A DNA stretch of 64,000 bases from JAXHUH01 sp034211175 (GTDB lineage: Bacteria > Actinomycetota > Acidimicrobiia > Acidimicrobiales > CAIXPF01): contig JAXHUH010000239.1 in NCBI GenBank assembly GCA_034211175.1, forward strand, positions 31,840-95,839, read 5' to 3'. A model generated the notes under the pieces. The model saw only the letters and a program-made list of their open reading frames with translations. It did no database searches and was not told the origin of the DNA. The position numbers and the translations under genes were made by a program. This document shows, piece by piece, positions 45,500 through 54,211 of this stretch (its first letter is position 1; every line of letters begins with the position of its first letter).

Positions 45500-45894
45500 G
45501 TGAAGCTCGTGCTGCTCCACCCGCTACCGCTCGACGGTTCCATCTGGTCGTCCGCGACCCGGGCGCTCGCCGACGAGTGCGTGGCACCCACCCTGTACGA
45601 CCACGGCAACGACCTCGAGGCATGGGCGCGCGGCGCGCTCGACCTCGCCGGCGGCGGGCCGCTGACCGTCGTCGGGTGCTCCGTCGGCGGCTCGTGCGCC
45701 ATCGAGATGGCCCACCTGGCGCCCGACGACGTCCACGGGCGATCGCCCACACCCTCCAGGACGGCTCGTACCGGGAGATCGACCCGTCCGGCCACTACGT
45801 GCCGCTGGAGAACGAGTCGGCGCTCCAGGACGTGATCCGCGAAGCGATCGGCGGCGGCGCCCGCCAAGCCGGGACTAGCGTGACCGCGCCGCGA
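45500..45894 (+). pseudogene. Alpha/beta hydrolase remnant with internal deletion and frameshift
   Basis: The first part (from GTG 45500) encodes the start of an alpha/beta hydrolase: KLVLLHPLPLDGSIWSSATRAL and the nucleophile elbow VVGCSVGGSCAIEMA. At about 45735 the family similarity jumps to another frame, where AIAHTLQDGSYREIDPSGHYVPLENESALQDVIREA is the typical C-terminal end with the catalytic His. The lid and acid segment, over 100 residues, are missing. Both a deletion and a frameshift are therefore present; the gene is inactive. Confidence 0.75.
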
Positions 45895-45911
45895 GCGGCG
45901 CGCGTGCTCGC

Positions 45912-46484
45912 TCAGCGCGGCTCGAAGTTTTCCCAGTAACGGCTGGGCCGCGGGCCGGTCTGGCCCTGGTACTTCGAGCCGACCGCCGAGGAGCCGTAGG
46001 GCTGCTCCGCCTCCGACGTCATGCGGATGAAGCTGATCTGGCCGATCTTCATGCCCGGGTAGAGCGTGATCGGCAGGTTGGCGACGTTCGAGAGCTCCAG
46101 CGTCAGCTGCCCCTGGAACCCGGCATCGACGAACCCGGCCGTCGAGTGGATCAGCAGGCCGAGGCGACCGAGGCTCGACTTGCCCTCCAGGCGGGCGACG
46201 AGGTCCGACGGCACCGTCACGTGCTCGAGCGTCGTGCCGAGGACGAACTCGCCGGGGTGGAGGATGAACGGGTCATCGTCGTCGTCCACCGACACCAGCT
46301 CCGTCAGAGCGGTGTTGTCGACCTTCACGTCGATCACCGGAAGCGTGTGGTTGCGGAACACCCGGAAGTGGCGGTCGAGCCGGAGGTCGACCGACGACGG
46401 CTGCACCGCCGACTCGCCGAGCGGGTCGATGACGATGCGCCCCGCCTCGAGCTCCTCGCGGATGGTCCGATCGGAGAGGATCAC
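45912..46484 (-). CDS. dcd: dCTP deaminase
   Basis: Protein of 190 residues starting VILSDRTIREELEAGRIVIDP, with PSSVDLRLDRHFRVFRN, the RLEGKSSLGRLGLLIHSTAGFVDAGFQG active-site core (Ser, Arg and Glu of SSLGR and FVDAGF) and SNVANLPITLYPGMKIGQISF. It makes dUTP from dCTP, or dUMP if bifunctional. GTG 46484 gives the standard N-terminus; the longer frame has no similarity. Confidence 0.95.
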   Translation of the reverse strand: MILSDRTIREELEAGRIVIDPLGESAVQPSSVDLRLDRHFRVFRNHTLPVIDVKVDNTALTELVSVDDDDDPFILHPGEFVLGTTLEHVTVPSDLVARLEGKSSLGRLGLLIHSTAGFVDAGFQGQLTLELSNVANLPITLYPGMKIGQISFIRMTSEAEQPYGSSAVGSKYQGQTGPRPSRYWENFEPR

Positions 46485-46570
46485 GGGGCCCGACGTTACC
46501 GCCGGTGCCGGAGGGCGCACGACGGGATGCCCCGACCGCCCCCGGTGGAGTACACTCGACCCCACCTCTC

Positions 46571-46641
46571 GCGGGTGTAGTTCAATGGTAGAACGTCAGC
46601 TTCCCAAGCTGATAATGCGGGTTCGATTCCCGTCACCCGCT
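46571..46641 (+). tRNA. tRNA-Gly (CCC)
   Basis: Acceptor GCGGGTG pairs with CACCCGC; the anticodon stem TCAGC/GCTGA holds loop TTCCCAA (anticodon CCC); T loop TTCGATT; discriminator T. The 3' end GTCACCCGCTC is repeated at 46922 after a repeat array. Confidence 0.94.
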
Positions 46642-46932
46642 CGCGCTGGCCCTCCTTGTCCTCGGCAGCCGCCTCGGACGGGAGGGCCGTTTCGTCTTCC
46701 GCTCCGCTCGGGGCCTTCCGGCCAGGCGGGCCCTTGGCATGGGTCTCGAAGCTCGCCAGAGCTGGGCACTCGCGAGTCGAGCTGGCCCTCCTTGTCCTCG
46801 GCAGCCGCCTCGGACGGGAAGGCCGTTACGTCTTCCGCTCCGCCAAGGCCGAAGGCCCGCCGTCAGGCCCGGCGGGCCCTTGGCATGGGTCTCGAAGCTC
46901 GCCAGAGCTGGGCACTCGCGAGTCACCCGCTC
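46642..46932. repeat. tRNA-linked tandem repeat array B
   Basis: Two units of about 140 bp share AGCTGGCCCTCCTTGTCCTC, GGCAGCCGCCTCGGACGGGA and the end GAAGCTCGCCAGAGCTGGGC (around 46749 and 46889). A copy of the last 11 bases of tRNA-Gly (GTCACCCGCTC, 46922-46932) closes the array. The core TTCCGCTCCGCTCGGGGCC and GGCGGGCCCTTGGCATG is the same as in array A after tRNA-Phe. No gene is supported here. Confidence 0.8.
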
Positions 46933-47485
46933 CGCACGGCGCCTTCGGCCAGGCAAACCCTTCGCATTGGTTCCGGGGGTGCGGCGACTACGGGGCTCCC
47001 GCATCGGGCGCAGGTCGCTTCGCCGGTCCTGCCCCGCGGCGACGACGTGGCAACCGAGTCACGAGTCGGGCACTCCGGCGGCTCGGCGGTTACGACGGCA
47101 CCTGCGTCTCGCGTCGCTGGTCATGACCACGCGGGTCTCGACCTCTCGACCTGACCTCGGCGACCGGGAGGGAGCTGTGCTCGCCGGGGCACGGCAGGTC
47201 GAGCGGACTGGCGGGTGGGCGGTCGACGGCCCTGCGACAGACGGCCATGGCGGCACGAGGTGTTTGCGAACGTCACGGCTGCAGGCGGCGGAGGGACGGC
47301 CGTGCGGAATGACGTGAGAAGCAATGAGGAACATCAGGTTGCGAGAAGAACAAACCCGACCTCTTTGCTGTGTAAAAGATACCACGTCGGAGGGGGCTTC
47401 CCGCAAGGGGGTCCGGTGTGCTGAGAATGCTCGCCGTTGTCCGGCCGCATCGGAGCCGGGCATCGTCGGGAGCGGGGGAAGCGGG
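46933..47485. other. Intergenic stretch without a recognisable gene
   Basis: About 550 bp before helD. The first part still resembles array B fragments (GCCTTCGGCCAGGCAAACCC). Around 47310-47400 the sequence is markedly less GC-rich. No RNA gene or supported ORF seen. Confidence 0.45.
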
Positions 47486-49837
47486 ATGCACGCACACCGG
47501 GACGCAGCAGTGGGGGCCGACATCGAGCTGCTCAGGGAGCGGGCACACCTCGATGCCGCCTACGAGCGGGTCGTCGCCATGCGGGCCGCGGCCGAGGCGA
47601 TGGCGCGCACGGCGCGGCGTTCCGAGTCGAGGAACGCGCAAGCCCTGTTCGAGCGCGACAGCGCCATCGCCCACGCCGGGCGACGCCTCGACTCGCTGGA
47701 CATCGCCAAGGACCGGCTCGTGGTCGGCCGGCTCGATCTCGACGACGGCACCAGCCTGTGCATCGGGCGCCTCGCCGTCGCGAACGAGGAAGGCGACCCG
47801 CTCGTCGTCGACTGGCGCGCACCGGCCGCCGAGGCGTTCTACCGGGCACTGCCCCACGAGCCGATGGGCGTGGTCCGGCGACGTCACTTCCGTTGGCGGG
47901 GCGGTGAGCTGGTCGGCCTCGACGACGAGGTGTTCGATGTCGACGCCGCGGGCACGGCCGGGCTCGGCCTCGTCGGCGAGGGTGCGCTCCTCGCCGCACT
48001 CGACGCGCCGCGGACCGGTCGCATGGCCGACGTCGTCGCCACCATCCAGGCCGAGCAGGACGTCGTGATCCGGCGTCCCCGCACCGGCATCACCGTCGTC
48101 CAGGGGGCGCCCGGGACCGGCAAGACGGCCGTCGCGCTCCATCGCGCCGCCTACCTCCTCTACGGCCACCGGACGAGCCTCACCGAGACCGTCCTGTTCG
48201 TGGGCCCGTCGGCCACGTTCCTGCGCTACGTGTCCGACGTCGTCCCGTCACTCGGTGAGGACCGGGTCGTGCTCGCGACCCCGGCCGAGCTGGGCCCACC
48301 CGCCGCGGTGACCCGCGTCGACCCGCCGGCGGCGGCCGCGGTCAAGGGTGATGGGCGCATGGTCGAGGTCCTCGCCCGGGCGGTCCGCCACCATCAGCGG
48401 GCGCCCCGTGACGGGATCGAGCTGGGCGCCGGGCGGTTCCGGCTCAGGGTCGACCACGACGAGCTCGCCGGCATCGTCGCGACGGCACGGCAGGAGTCGG
48501 ACACCCACAACAGCGGCAGGCCCCTCGTCGAGCTCCTCGTCGTCGGGGCCCTCGGCGCCGCCTACCACCGGGCACTCGAGCGCGACCACCGCCACGGTCG
48601 CATCGGGTCCGAGGGCGTCGAGCACGCCGCCCCGGTCCTCGACGTGGTCGACCGACGGGCGCTCGCAGCAGCCATCGACCGGATGTGGCCCGTGCTCACG
48701 CCCGAGCGTCTCGTCCGCAGGCTGCTCAGGTCGCCGACGCGTCGGGAGCGGGCCGGACGCAACATCCTCACGGCCGGCGAGCTCGACGCGCTGGGCGCCA
48801 CCGACGACGACCGGGGTTGGAGTGAGGCCGATGTCGCTCTCCTCGACGAGGCCGCCGTCCTGCTCGGGCCTCTCCCCGAGCGTGCGCAGCCCACCCGGAA
48901 GCGGCGGCCGAAGCTGGACCACGTGGCCGAACGGGTCCTCGAAGAGCGGGTCCCGGACTGCCCGAGATGTGGTCGACCGATGCAGTACCTCCCCGGTGAG
49001 GCGTCCGGCGAGGACCAGTTCGAGTGCCGTGAGTGCAAGGCCACCTACGCAACGACGTCGCTGGTGGGTGACCCCGCCGCCAACGAGCTGCACGGCATCT
49101 ACGAGGAGCTGGCCCACCAGTTCGAGCCCGAGGAGACGACCACGGTCCGTCCGGGCGACGCCCGGTACCGCCACGTCGTCGTCGACGAGGCGCAGGACCT
49201 GTCGGCCATGCAGTGGCGAGCCGTGGCGCGTCGTTGCCCGAGCCGGTCGATGACCCTGGCCGGCGACGAGGCCCAGGCGGTCCGGGCCGGCGCGGCGGCC
49301 ACCTGGGACCGCATCCTCGACGCGCTCGACGTCGGCGACGCACCGGTGAGCCGCCACGAGCTCACCGTCAACTACCGCACCCCGGCCGAGGTCATGGAAC
49401 TGGCGGCCCGGCTGCTCGAGCGGTTCGCCCCGCACCTGCGCCCGGCGCGTTCGGTGCGGACGACGGGGACCGGTCCGCGCCGTGTGCACACCGGCGGTCG
49501 TCCGCTGTCGGCGGGCGACCTCACGGAGGCGGTCGACGAGCTCGACCGCGCGGTGGGCGCCGGGCTGATCGCGGTCGTCGCCCCCGAGCACCACGGCCTC
49601 GGCCCGACGGACCGCGCCGAGCAGCTCACCGCCGTGGAGGCCAAGGGCCTGGAGTACGACGGTGTGGTCGTGGCCGACCCCGAGGCCATCGTCGCCGAGT
49701 CACCGGGCGCGGCGGGCATGGCCCGCCTCTACGTCGCGCTGACCCGGGCCACGACCGCACTGACGGTCCTCGCTCCCACACCGCCGGCGGCGCCGCTCGC
49801 CGACGCGCTGGGCCCCTTCGACGCGCACACCGGTTGA
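47486..49837 (+). CDS. helD: HelD-like RNA polymerase recycling ATPase with zinc-ribbon insertion
   Basis: UvrD-like superfamily 1 protein of 783 residues. A helical N-terminal arm (about 1-65, DIELLRERAHLDAAYERVVAM) precedes Walker A QGAPGTGKTAV (about 205-213), VGPSATFLRYVSDVVPSLGE, Walker B VVVDEAQDLSAMQWRA (about 566), LTVNYRTPAEVMELA and a final VEAKGLEYDGVVV and LYVALTRATTALTVL. This matches actinobacterial HelD, which removes stalled RNA polymerase from DNA. At 492-517 there is a CxxC-x18-CxxC zinc-ribbon (CPRC, then CREC) not usual in HelD. ATG 47486 chosen with GGGGGAAG upstream; an earlier ATG lacks similarity. Confidence 0.88.
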   Translation: MHAHRDAAVGADIELLRERAHLDAAYERVVAMRAAAEAMARTARRSESRNAQALFERDSAIAHAGRRLDSLDIAKDRLVVGRLDLDDGTSLCIGRLAVANEEGDPLVVDWRAPAAEAFYRALPHEPMGVVRRRHFRWRGGELVGLDDEVFDVDAAGTAGLGLVGEGALLAALDAPRTGRMADVVATIQAEQDVVIRRPRTGITVVQGAPGTGKTAVALHRAAYLLYGHRTSLTETVLFVGPSATFLRYVSDVVPSLGEDRVVLATPAELGPPAAVTRVDPPAAAAVKGDGRMVEVLARAVRHHQRAPRDGIELGAGRFRLRVDHDELAGIVATARQESDTHNSGRPLVELLVVGALGAAYHRALERDHRHGRIGSEGVEHAAPVLDVVDRRALAAAIDRMWPVLTPERLVRRLLRSPTRRERAGRNILTAGELDALGATDDDRGWSEADVALLDEAAVLLGPLPERAQPTRKRRPKLDHVAERVLEERVPDCPRCGRPMQYLPGEASGEDQFECRECKATYATTSLVGDPAANELHGIYEELAHQFEPEETTTVRPGDARYRHVVVDEAQDLSAMQWRAVARRCPSRSMTLAGDEAQAVRAGAAATWDRILDALDVGDAPVSRHELTVNYRTPAEVMELAARLLERFAPHLRPARSVRTTGTGPRRVHTGGRPLSAGDLTEAVDELDRAVGAGLIAVVAPEHHGLGPTDRAEQLTAVEAKGLEYDGVVVADPEAIVAESPGAAGMARLYVALTRATTALTVLAPTPPAAPLADALGPFDAHTG

Positions 49838-49911
49838 GGCGCGTCGAGAGAGGGTGCAATCCTTGCCCAGGTCGTCGGCGCGTACCACGTCCACTCACCG
49901 GGCCGGCCCAC

Positions 49912-50395
49912 TCAGTCGGCGAGACCGGCCCGATGGGCGACGATGGCCACCTGCACCCGGTTCGTCGCCCCGAGCTTCTCGAACCGCCGGGACACATGGC
50001 TCTCCACCGTGGCCTCGCTGATGAACAGCGCGGCCCGATCACGCGCCGGGTGACGGCGGGCGCCAGCATCGAGTCACCTGTCGCAACGACCTGCACCGCC
50101 TCGATCAACTGCTGCGGTGGCGTGTCCTTCAGCACGAACCCCACGGCCCCGGCCTCCAGCCCGCCGAACACGTGCTCGTCGGCGTCGAACGTCGTCAGCA
50201 CCACGACCTCGGGCGGTTCGGCTCCGCCCGCAGGCGAGCCGTGGCCTCCAGGCCACCGGGCCGGGGCATGCGGACGTCCATGAGGGCCTGTCGGGGGCCG
50301 AACGGCGCACGGCCGCCACCACGCCGTCACCGTCGTCGACCTCTCCGATCTCGGCGCCCATCGGCTCGTCCGGCCGGACTCACGTGTGACATTCA
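49912..50395 (-). pseudogene. NarL/LuxR response regulator, decayed
   Basis: Pieces of one response regulator fall in three frames: AEIGEVDDGDGVVAAVRR, then LMDVRMPRPGGLEATARLRAEPN, then PEVVVLTTFDADEHVFGGLEAGAVGFVLKDT, then ATGDSMLAPAVTRRVI. The helix-turn-helix end appears only from ALFISEATVESHVSRRFEKLGATNRVQVAIVAHRAGLAD, so the linker and first HTH helix are missing. Frameshifts plus a deletion make it inactive; the N-terminus is also lost. Confidence 0.8.
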
Positions 50396-50845
50396 GCACG
50401 AACGCGACGAGCATTCATCAAGAACATCTGACATCGTCGTACAGCGAGCGGCGCGATGGACTGACATACGGCGCACGTGGAGAGGTCTGTCCACCGAACC
50501 ACGACCCCGCCTGCCCCACTCATCAAACAGGGATTCGTAGCTGACAACACAAATCCACGACCTGGGCATCTTCTGGTCTTGATGAACGTCAGGTTTCGTG
50601 ATCGCAATTCTGGGACTCAGGGTCTGGACTGGGTGGCACATATCGACTTATCCTGCACAGCGCGGACGGAACGCAGACCGGGACGACACGACGGCCGCCA
50701 ACCGCAGCCGATGGTCACACCGGTGACGACTCAGACGAGTAGCCCCCCACGTAACGCCCGTCGAACGGCGTCTCAGTCCTTCTTCGACACGAGAACCGGG
50801 CGAACGCCCGACCATCACGTGTGACGTGGGAACAGGCGCCTGGAC
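50396..50845. other. Less GC-rich intergenic stretch
   Basis: About 450 bp without a supported gene between a dead regulator and the acetyltransferase gene. Composition is visibly lower in GC around 50520-50660. The open frames here lack family motifs or a start signal. It may mark the edge of acquired DNA. Confidence 0.45.
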
Positions 50846-51724
50846 GTGGCAACGATTGCTCGAAAGGCAGTGGTTCCGATGCTCACCCGCGAACGCCCTG
50901 TTGACCCGCCGCGCCCGCTTGTCTCCAGCACACAGCAGATCCCGGAGTCGAGACCGGATGTGAACACAGGAACTTCCGCCAACACGCTCCGCATGATGCC
51001 ACGCACGAAGGACCGATGGCCGCGCTTCCTCACGGCATCAAACCTCTACGAGATCTTCGCTGCCCGGCGCCGGGGCGCGGCTGTGAGCCTTAATCAGGTA
51101 CGGCTCGAACGATCAGCGGTCGAATCGAACACACTCATCATGCACAACGCACTAGTACGTCACTGCCGAATCGGCCGATACTCGATCCTGGCGCCGTACT
51201 GCTCACTCTTCCTCGCTGACGTCGGCCGCTACGCGGGAATCGCGGAGAAATCGACGATCGGCGCGGCGCCGCACTGGCCGGAGCTACCGACCGCCCACGT
51301 CTTTCCCGTGAACGCCGAGTTCGGGTTCACCGATGCCGAGTGGCCCGAGGTGCAGCGCACGCAGATCGGGTCCGACGCCTGGATCGGAACCGGAGCGGTC
51401 GTGCTGGGCGGGCTGCGCATCGGCGCCGGGGCCGTCGTCGGCGCGGGTGCGGTGGTCACCCGCGACGTCGGTGACTACGAGATCGTGGGCGGCGTCCCGG
51501 CCCGCACGATCCGCCGGCGGTTCACCGACGACGTCATCGAACGCCTGCTCCGCATCGCGTGGTGGGACTGGCCGCCCGAGAAGTTGCACGAGCACCTCGA
51601 CCTGTTCGACAAGCCACTGACCGACGCGAGCCTCGAGCGCCTCGAGATCGTGCACTCGTTGCTCGCGCCGGGCAGGCTGCAGCCGCAGCCCCTGCACCAC
51701 ACGGACAGCGCGTACCTCTGGTGA
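50846..51724 (+). CDS. Left-handed beta-helix acetyltransferase
   Basis: Protein of up to 292 residues with hexapeptide repeats of the trimeric acyltransferase type. IGRYSILAPYCSLFLADVGRYAGIAEKSTIG (about 112-142), then IGSDAWIGTGAVVLGGLRIGAGAVVGAGAVVTRDVGDYEIVGGVPARTIRRRF, the latter with the usual C-terminal cap. The HWPELPTAHVFPVNAEFG loop carries the candidate catalytic His. Streptogramin/chloramphenicol-type xenobiotic or sugar acetyltransferases look like this; substrate unknown. The first 50 residues have no similarity; the true start may be ATG 50993. Its stop overlaps the GTG of the MFS gene. Confidence 0.85.
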   Translation: MATIARKAVVPMLTRERPVDPPRPLVSSTQQIPESRPDVNTGTSANTLRMMPRTKDRWPRFLTASNLYEIFAARRRGAAVSLNQVRLERSAVESNTLIMHNALVRHCRIGRYSILAPYCSLFLADVGRYAGIAEKSTIGAAPHWPELPTAHVFPVNAEFGFTDAEWPEVQRTQIGSDAWIGTGAVVLGGLRIGAGAVVGAGAVVTRDVGDYEIVGGVPARTIRRRFTDDVIERLLRIAWWDWPPEKLHEHLDLFDKPLTDASLERLEIVHSLLAPGRLQPQPLHHTDSAYLW

Positions 51725-53013
51725 CCGCATCGGCCGCGCCCGGGCCCCGAGCGGGGCCTGGGCGCTCGCCGGCGGGCCCCTTTCGCCTCCTGTGGTCCGC
51801 GAGTGCCGCATCGAACCTCGGCGACGGGATCAACATCGCAGCCCTGCCGCTCCTCGCTGCGACCTTGACGCGCGACCCGCTGGCGGTGGCCGGTGTCGCG
51901 TTCGCCGGCCGGCTCCCATGGCTGATGCTGGCCCTCCCCGCGGGCGCCGTCGTCGACCGGCTCCCGAGGGCCCGCCTGATGACCGCGACGGCGCTGGTGC
52001 GAGCAACGCTCATGTCGGCGCTCGCCGCCGCGACGTTGGCCGGCGTCGCGTCGATGGGGCTCGTGTACGTCGTGGCGCTCGGCCTCGGTGTGTCCGAGAC
52101 GCTCTACGACACGTCCATCCAGTCGTCGGTCCCGCTGATCACGCCGCCGGGACGGCTGCAGTCGGCGAACAGCCGCCTGCTCGCCGGCGAGATCGCGACG
52201 AACCAGTTCGCCGGCCCCGCTCTCGGCGGCGCGCTGTTCTCGCTCGGGGCCTGGTGGGCCGGCCTCGGTGGCGTCGGAGCGTTCTGCGCCGCCGCGCTCG
52301 CGGCCGCCACGTTCGCCCGGCGGGCGGGACTCGTCGTGACTCCCCGAACGAGCGGTCGCCGCGCGGGCGTGGGACGGGACGTGCTCGACGGCTTGATCGT
52401 CGTCTGGCGCAACGATCTGCTCCGGGCGTTCGCCGTGCTCCTGGCGGCGATGAGCGTCTCGTTCACGATGGGGTCGGCCATCCTCGTCCTGTTCGCGGTC
52501 GGTGAGGACTCGGTGCTCGGTCTCGGCTCCCGCGGCTACGTCGCCCTGCTGATGATCGGCGCACTCGGCTCGGCCGTCGGGAGCATGGCGGCAGGGCGGG
52601 TCGCGTCGGTGTTCGGCCGGCCGGCTGCGCTGTGGTTCGCCGTTCTCGTGTTCGCCACGGCGCCCGTCGTCGTCGGCGTCACGTCGGACGCGACGGTCGT
52701 CGCGGGCGTGAACTGCCTGTGGGGCTTCTCGGCGACGTTGTGGATGGTCACCACGACATCGTCGTGGCAGGCGATGATCCCCGATGCCGTGCAGGGCCGT
52801 GTCGCCGGCATCTACCGCTTCGCCGGATGGGGGGCCGCGCCGATCGGCTCCCTCGTCGGCGGGCTCCTCGCCCGCTGGTGGGGCCTGCGGGCGCCGTGGT
52901 TCGCCGCGGCCGCCATCGTGGTCGCCGCCGCCGTACCCGCGCTGCGAGTCATCCGCACCCGATCGTTCGTCGACGCGCTCGACGGACCACATCGGACCGC
53001 CGCCGCGCGCTGA
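51721..53013 (+). CDS. MFS exporter
   Basis: Major facilitator protein of 430 residues with about 12 helices. It starts GPFRLLWSASAASNLGDGINIAALPLLAATLTRDPLAVAGVAF-type residues, has the GAVVDRLPRARLM loop between helices 2 and 3, and ends in low-complexity charge. It resembles the EntS/MFS_3 group of exporters. GTG 51721 overlaps the acetyltransferase stop, so acetylation and export may act on the same compound, an inference from coupling. Confidence 0.85.
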   Translation: MTASAAPGPRAGPGRSPAGPFRLLWSASAASNLGDGINIAALPLLAATLTRDPLAVAGVAFAGRLPWLMLALPAGAVVDRLPRARLMTATALVRATLMSALAAATLAGVASMGLVYVVALGLGVSETLYDTSIQSSVPLITPPGRLQSANSRLLAGEIATNQFAGPALGGALFSLGAWWAGLGGVGAFCAAALAAATFARRAGLVVTPRTSGRRAGVGRDVLDGLIVVWRNDLLRAFAVLLAAMSVSFTMGSAILVLFAVGEDSVLGLGSRGYVALLMIGALGSAVGSMAAGRVASVFGRPAALWFAVLVFATAPVVVGVTSDATVVAGVNCLWGFSATLWMVTTTSSWQAMIPDAVQGRVAGIYRFAGWGAAPIGSLVGGLLARWWGLRAPWFAAAAIVVAAAVPALRVIRTRSFVDALDGPHRTAAAR

Positions 53014-53170
53014 GCGACCCGCCCGGTCGTCGACCGCGCGCACGGTCACGTCGACAGACCAAGGGCCAGACGACGGACAACTCCTGGTCAGTGGCCGATA
53101 AAAGTGCTTGGCAGAAAAGACTTGCGCACTGATGGTCCGACCACGGATACTCCCCGGTGCGGGGGGAGCC

Positions 53171-54166
53171 ATGACATCCGTCACGATCTACGAAGTCGCC
53201 GAACGGGCCGGCGTGAGCATCACGACCGTCTCGCACTCGCTGAACAACCCGGCCCGGGTGCGGCCACAGACGCGCGAGAAGGTGTTCGCCGCGATCGACG
53301 AACTGGGGTTCGTGCCCCGCTCGGAGGCGGTCGCCCGGGCCCGCAGGGGTGTGGGGCGCATCGGCGTCCTGGCCCCGCTCACCGCCTACGCCTCGTTCCA
53401 GGAGCGCCTGCGAGGTGTCATCGACGCGCTGCGGCCAACGACGATGGAGCTGGTCCTCTACGACCAGGAGTCCCTCGCCGTGCGGGCCGACTACCTGTCG
53501 TCGCTCCCGCTGTCGAACCGCCTCGACGGGCTCATCGTCATGTCACTGCCCTTCGACGACGACGTCGCCCGGCGCCTCCGGTCACGACGCCTCCCGACGG
53601 TGGTCGTCGAGTTCGCCAGGGACGGCTACAGCTCGGTGCGCATCGACGACTTCCGGGGCGGGCGCCTCGCCGCCGAGCACCTCGCCGCCAGGGGCCACGA
53701 GCACATCGCCTTCGTCGGGGAGGCGAAGGCGTCGGTCCGTGTCCAGGACCAGGCGACGCGCCGCGTCGCAGGCGTCGCCGCGGCGCTCGCCGACGCCGGC
53801 CTCGCTCTGGCCGACGAGCTGGTGTCGTTCGGGGAGTACGGCGTGGAGTCGGCGCGTCGCCAAGCGGCGCAGTTGCTCGACCTCGACCACCCGCCCACCG
53901 CGGTGATCGCCCACAGCGACACCCAGGCGGTCGGCGTGCTGAAGGCCGCCAGGGAACGGGGGCTGCGGGTACCTGACGACCTCGCGGTCATCGGCTTCGA
54001 CGACCTCGACATCGCCGAGCACATGGGCATCACGACGATCGCCCAGCCCCTGGTCGAATCGGGACGGGTTGCAGCCCGACTCCTCCTCGACCAGCTCGCC
54101 GAGCCGTCGACACCGGCCAAGGAGATCTTCCTCCCGCTCGAGCTCGTCGTGCGGGAGACCACGTAG
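53171..54166 (+). CDS. LacI-family transcription regulator
   Basis: Protein of 331 residues with an N-terminal LacI helix-turn-helix (VTIYEVAERAGVSITTVSHSLNNPARVRPQTREKV) and a periplasmic-binding-like effector domain (IGVLAPLTAYASFQERLRGV, DGLIVMSLPFDDD, AVIAHSDTQAVGVLKAARERGLRVPDDLAVIGFDD). ATG 53171 follows GGGGGGAG. It stands before the ABC importer genes and is the likely local repressor. The 157-bp gap upstream shows AGTGC/GCACT arms around 53103-53131, too weak to call an operator. Confidence 0.92.
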   Translation: MTSVTIYEVAERAGVSITTVSHSLNNPARVRPQTREKVFAAIDELGFVPRSEAVARARRGVGRIGVLAPLTAYASFQERLRGVIDALRPTTMELVLYDQESLAVRADYLSSLPLSNRLDGLIVMSLPFDDDVARRLRSRRLPTVVVEFARDGYSSVRIDDFRGGRLAAEHLAARGHEHIAFVGEAKASVRVQDQATRRVAGVAAALADAGLALADELVSFGEYGVESARRQAAQLLDLDHPPTAVIAHSDTQAVGVLKAARERGLRVPDDLAVIGFDDLDIAEHMGITTIAQPLVESGRVAARLLLDQLAEPSTPAKEIFLPLELVVRETT

Positions 54167-54211
54167 GCCGGGCGCACGCGGCCCCGGCCACACCGAAGAG
54201 GGGGGACATCC

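Noticed and set aside
46633..47317. Frames across repeat array B
   Set aside because: Same reason: the protein sequences merely mirror the DNA repeats.
50477..50824. Plus-strand frame of 115 codons
   Set aside because: No RBS, no motif, unlike codon use; treated as intergenic.
53103..53131. LacI operator before the LacI gene
   Set aside because: AGTGC/GCACT arms are 5 bp with an 18-nt gap and no central CG, unlike typical LacI-family operators.
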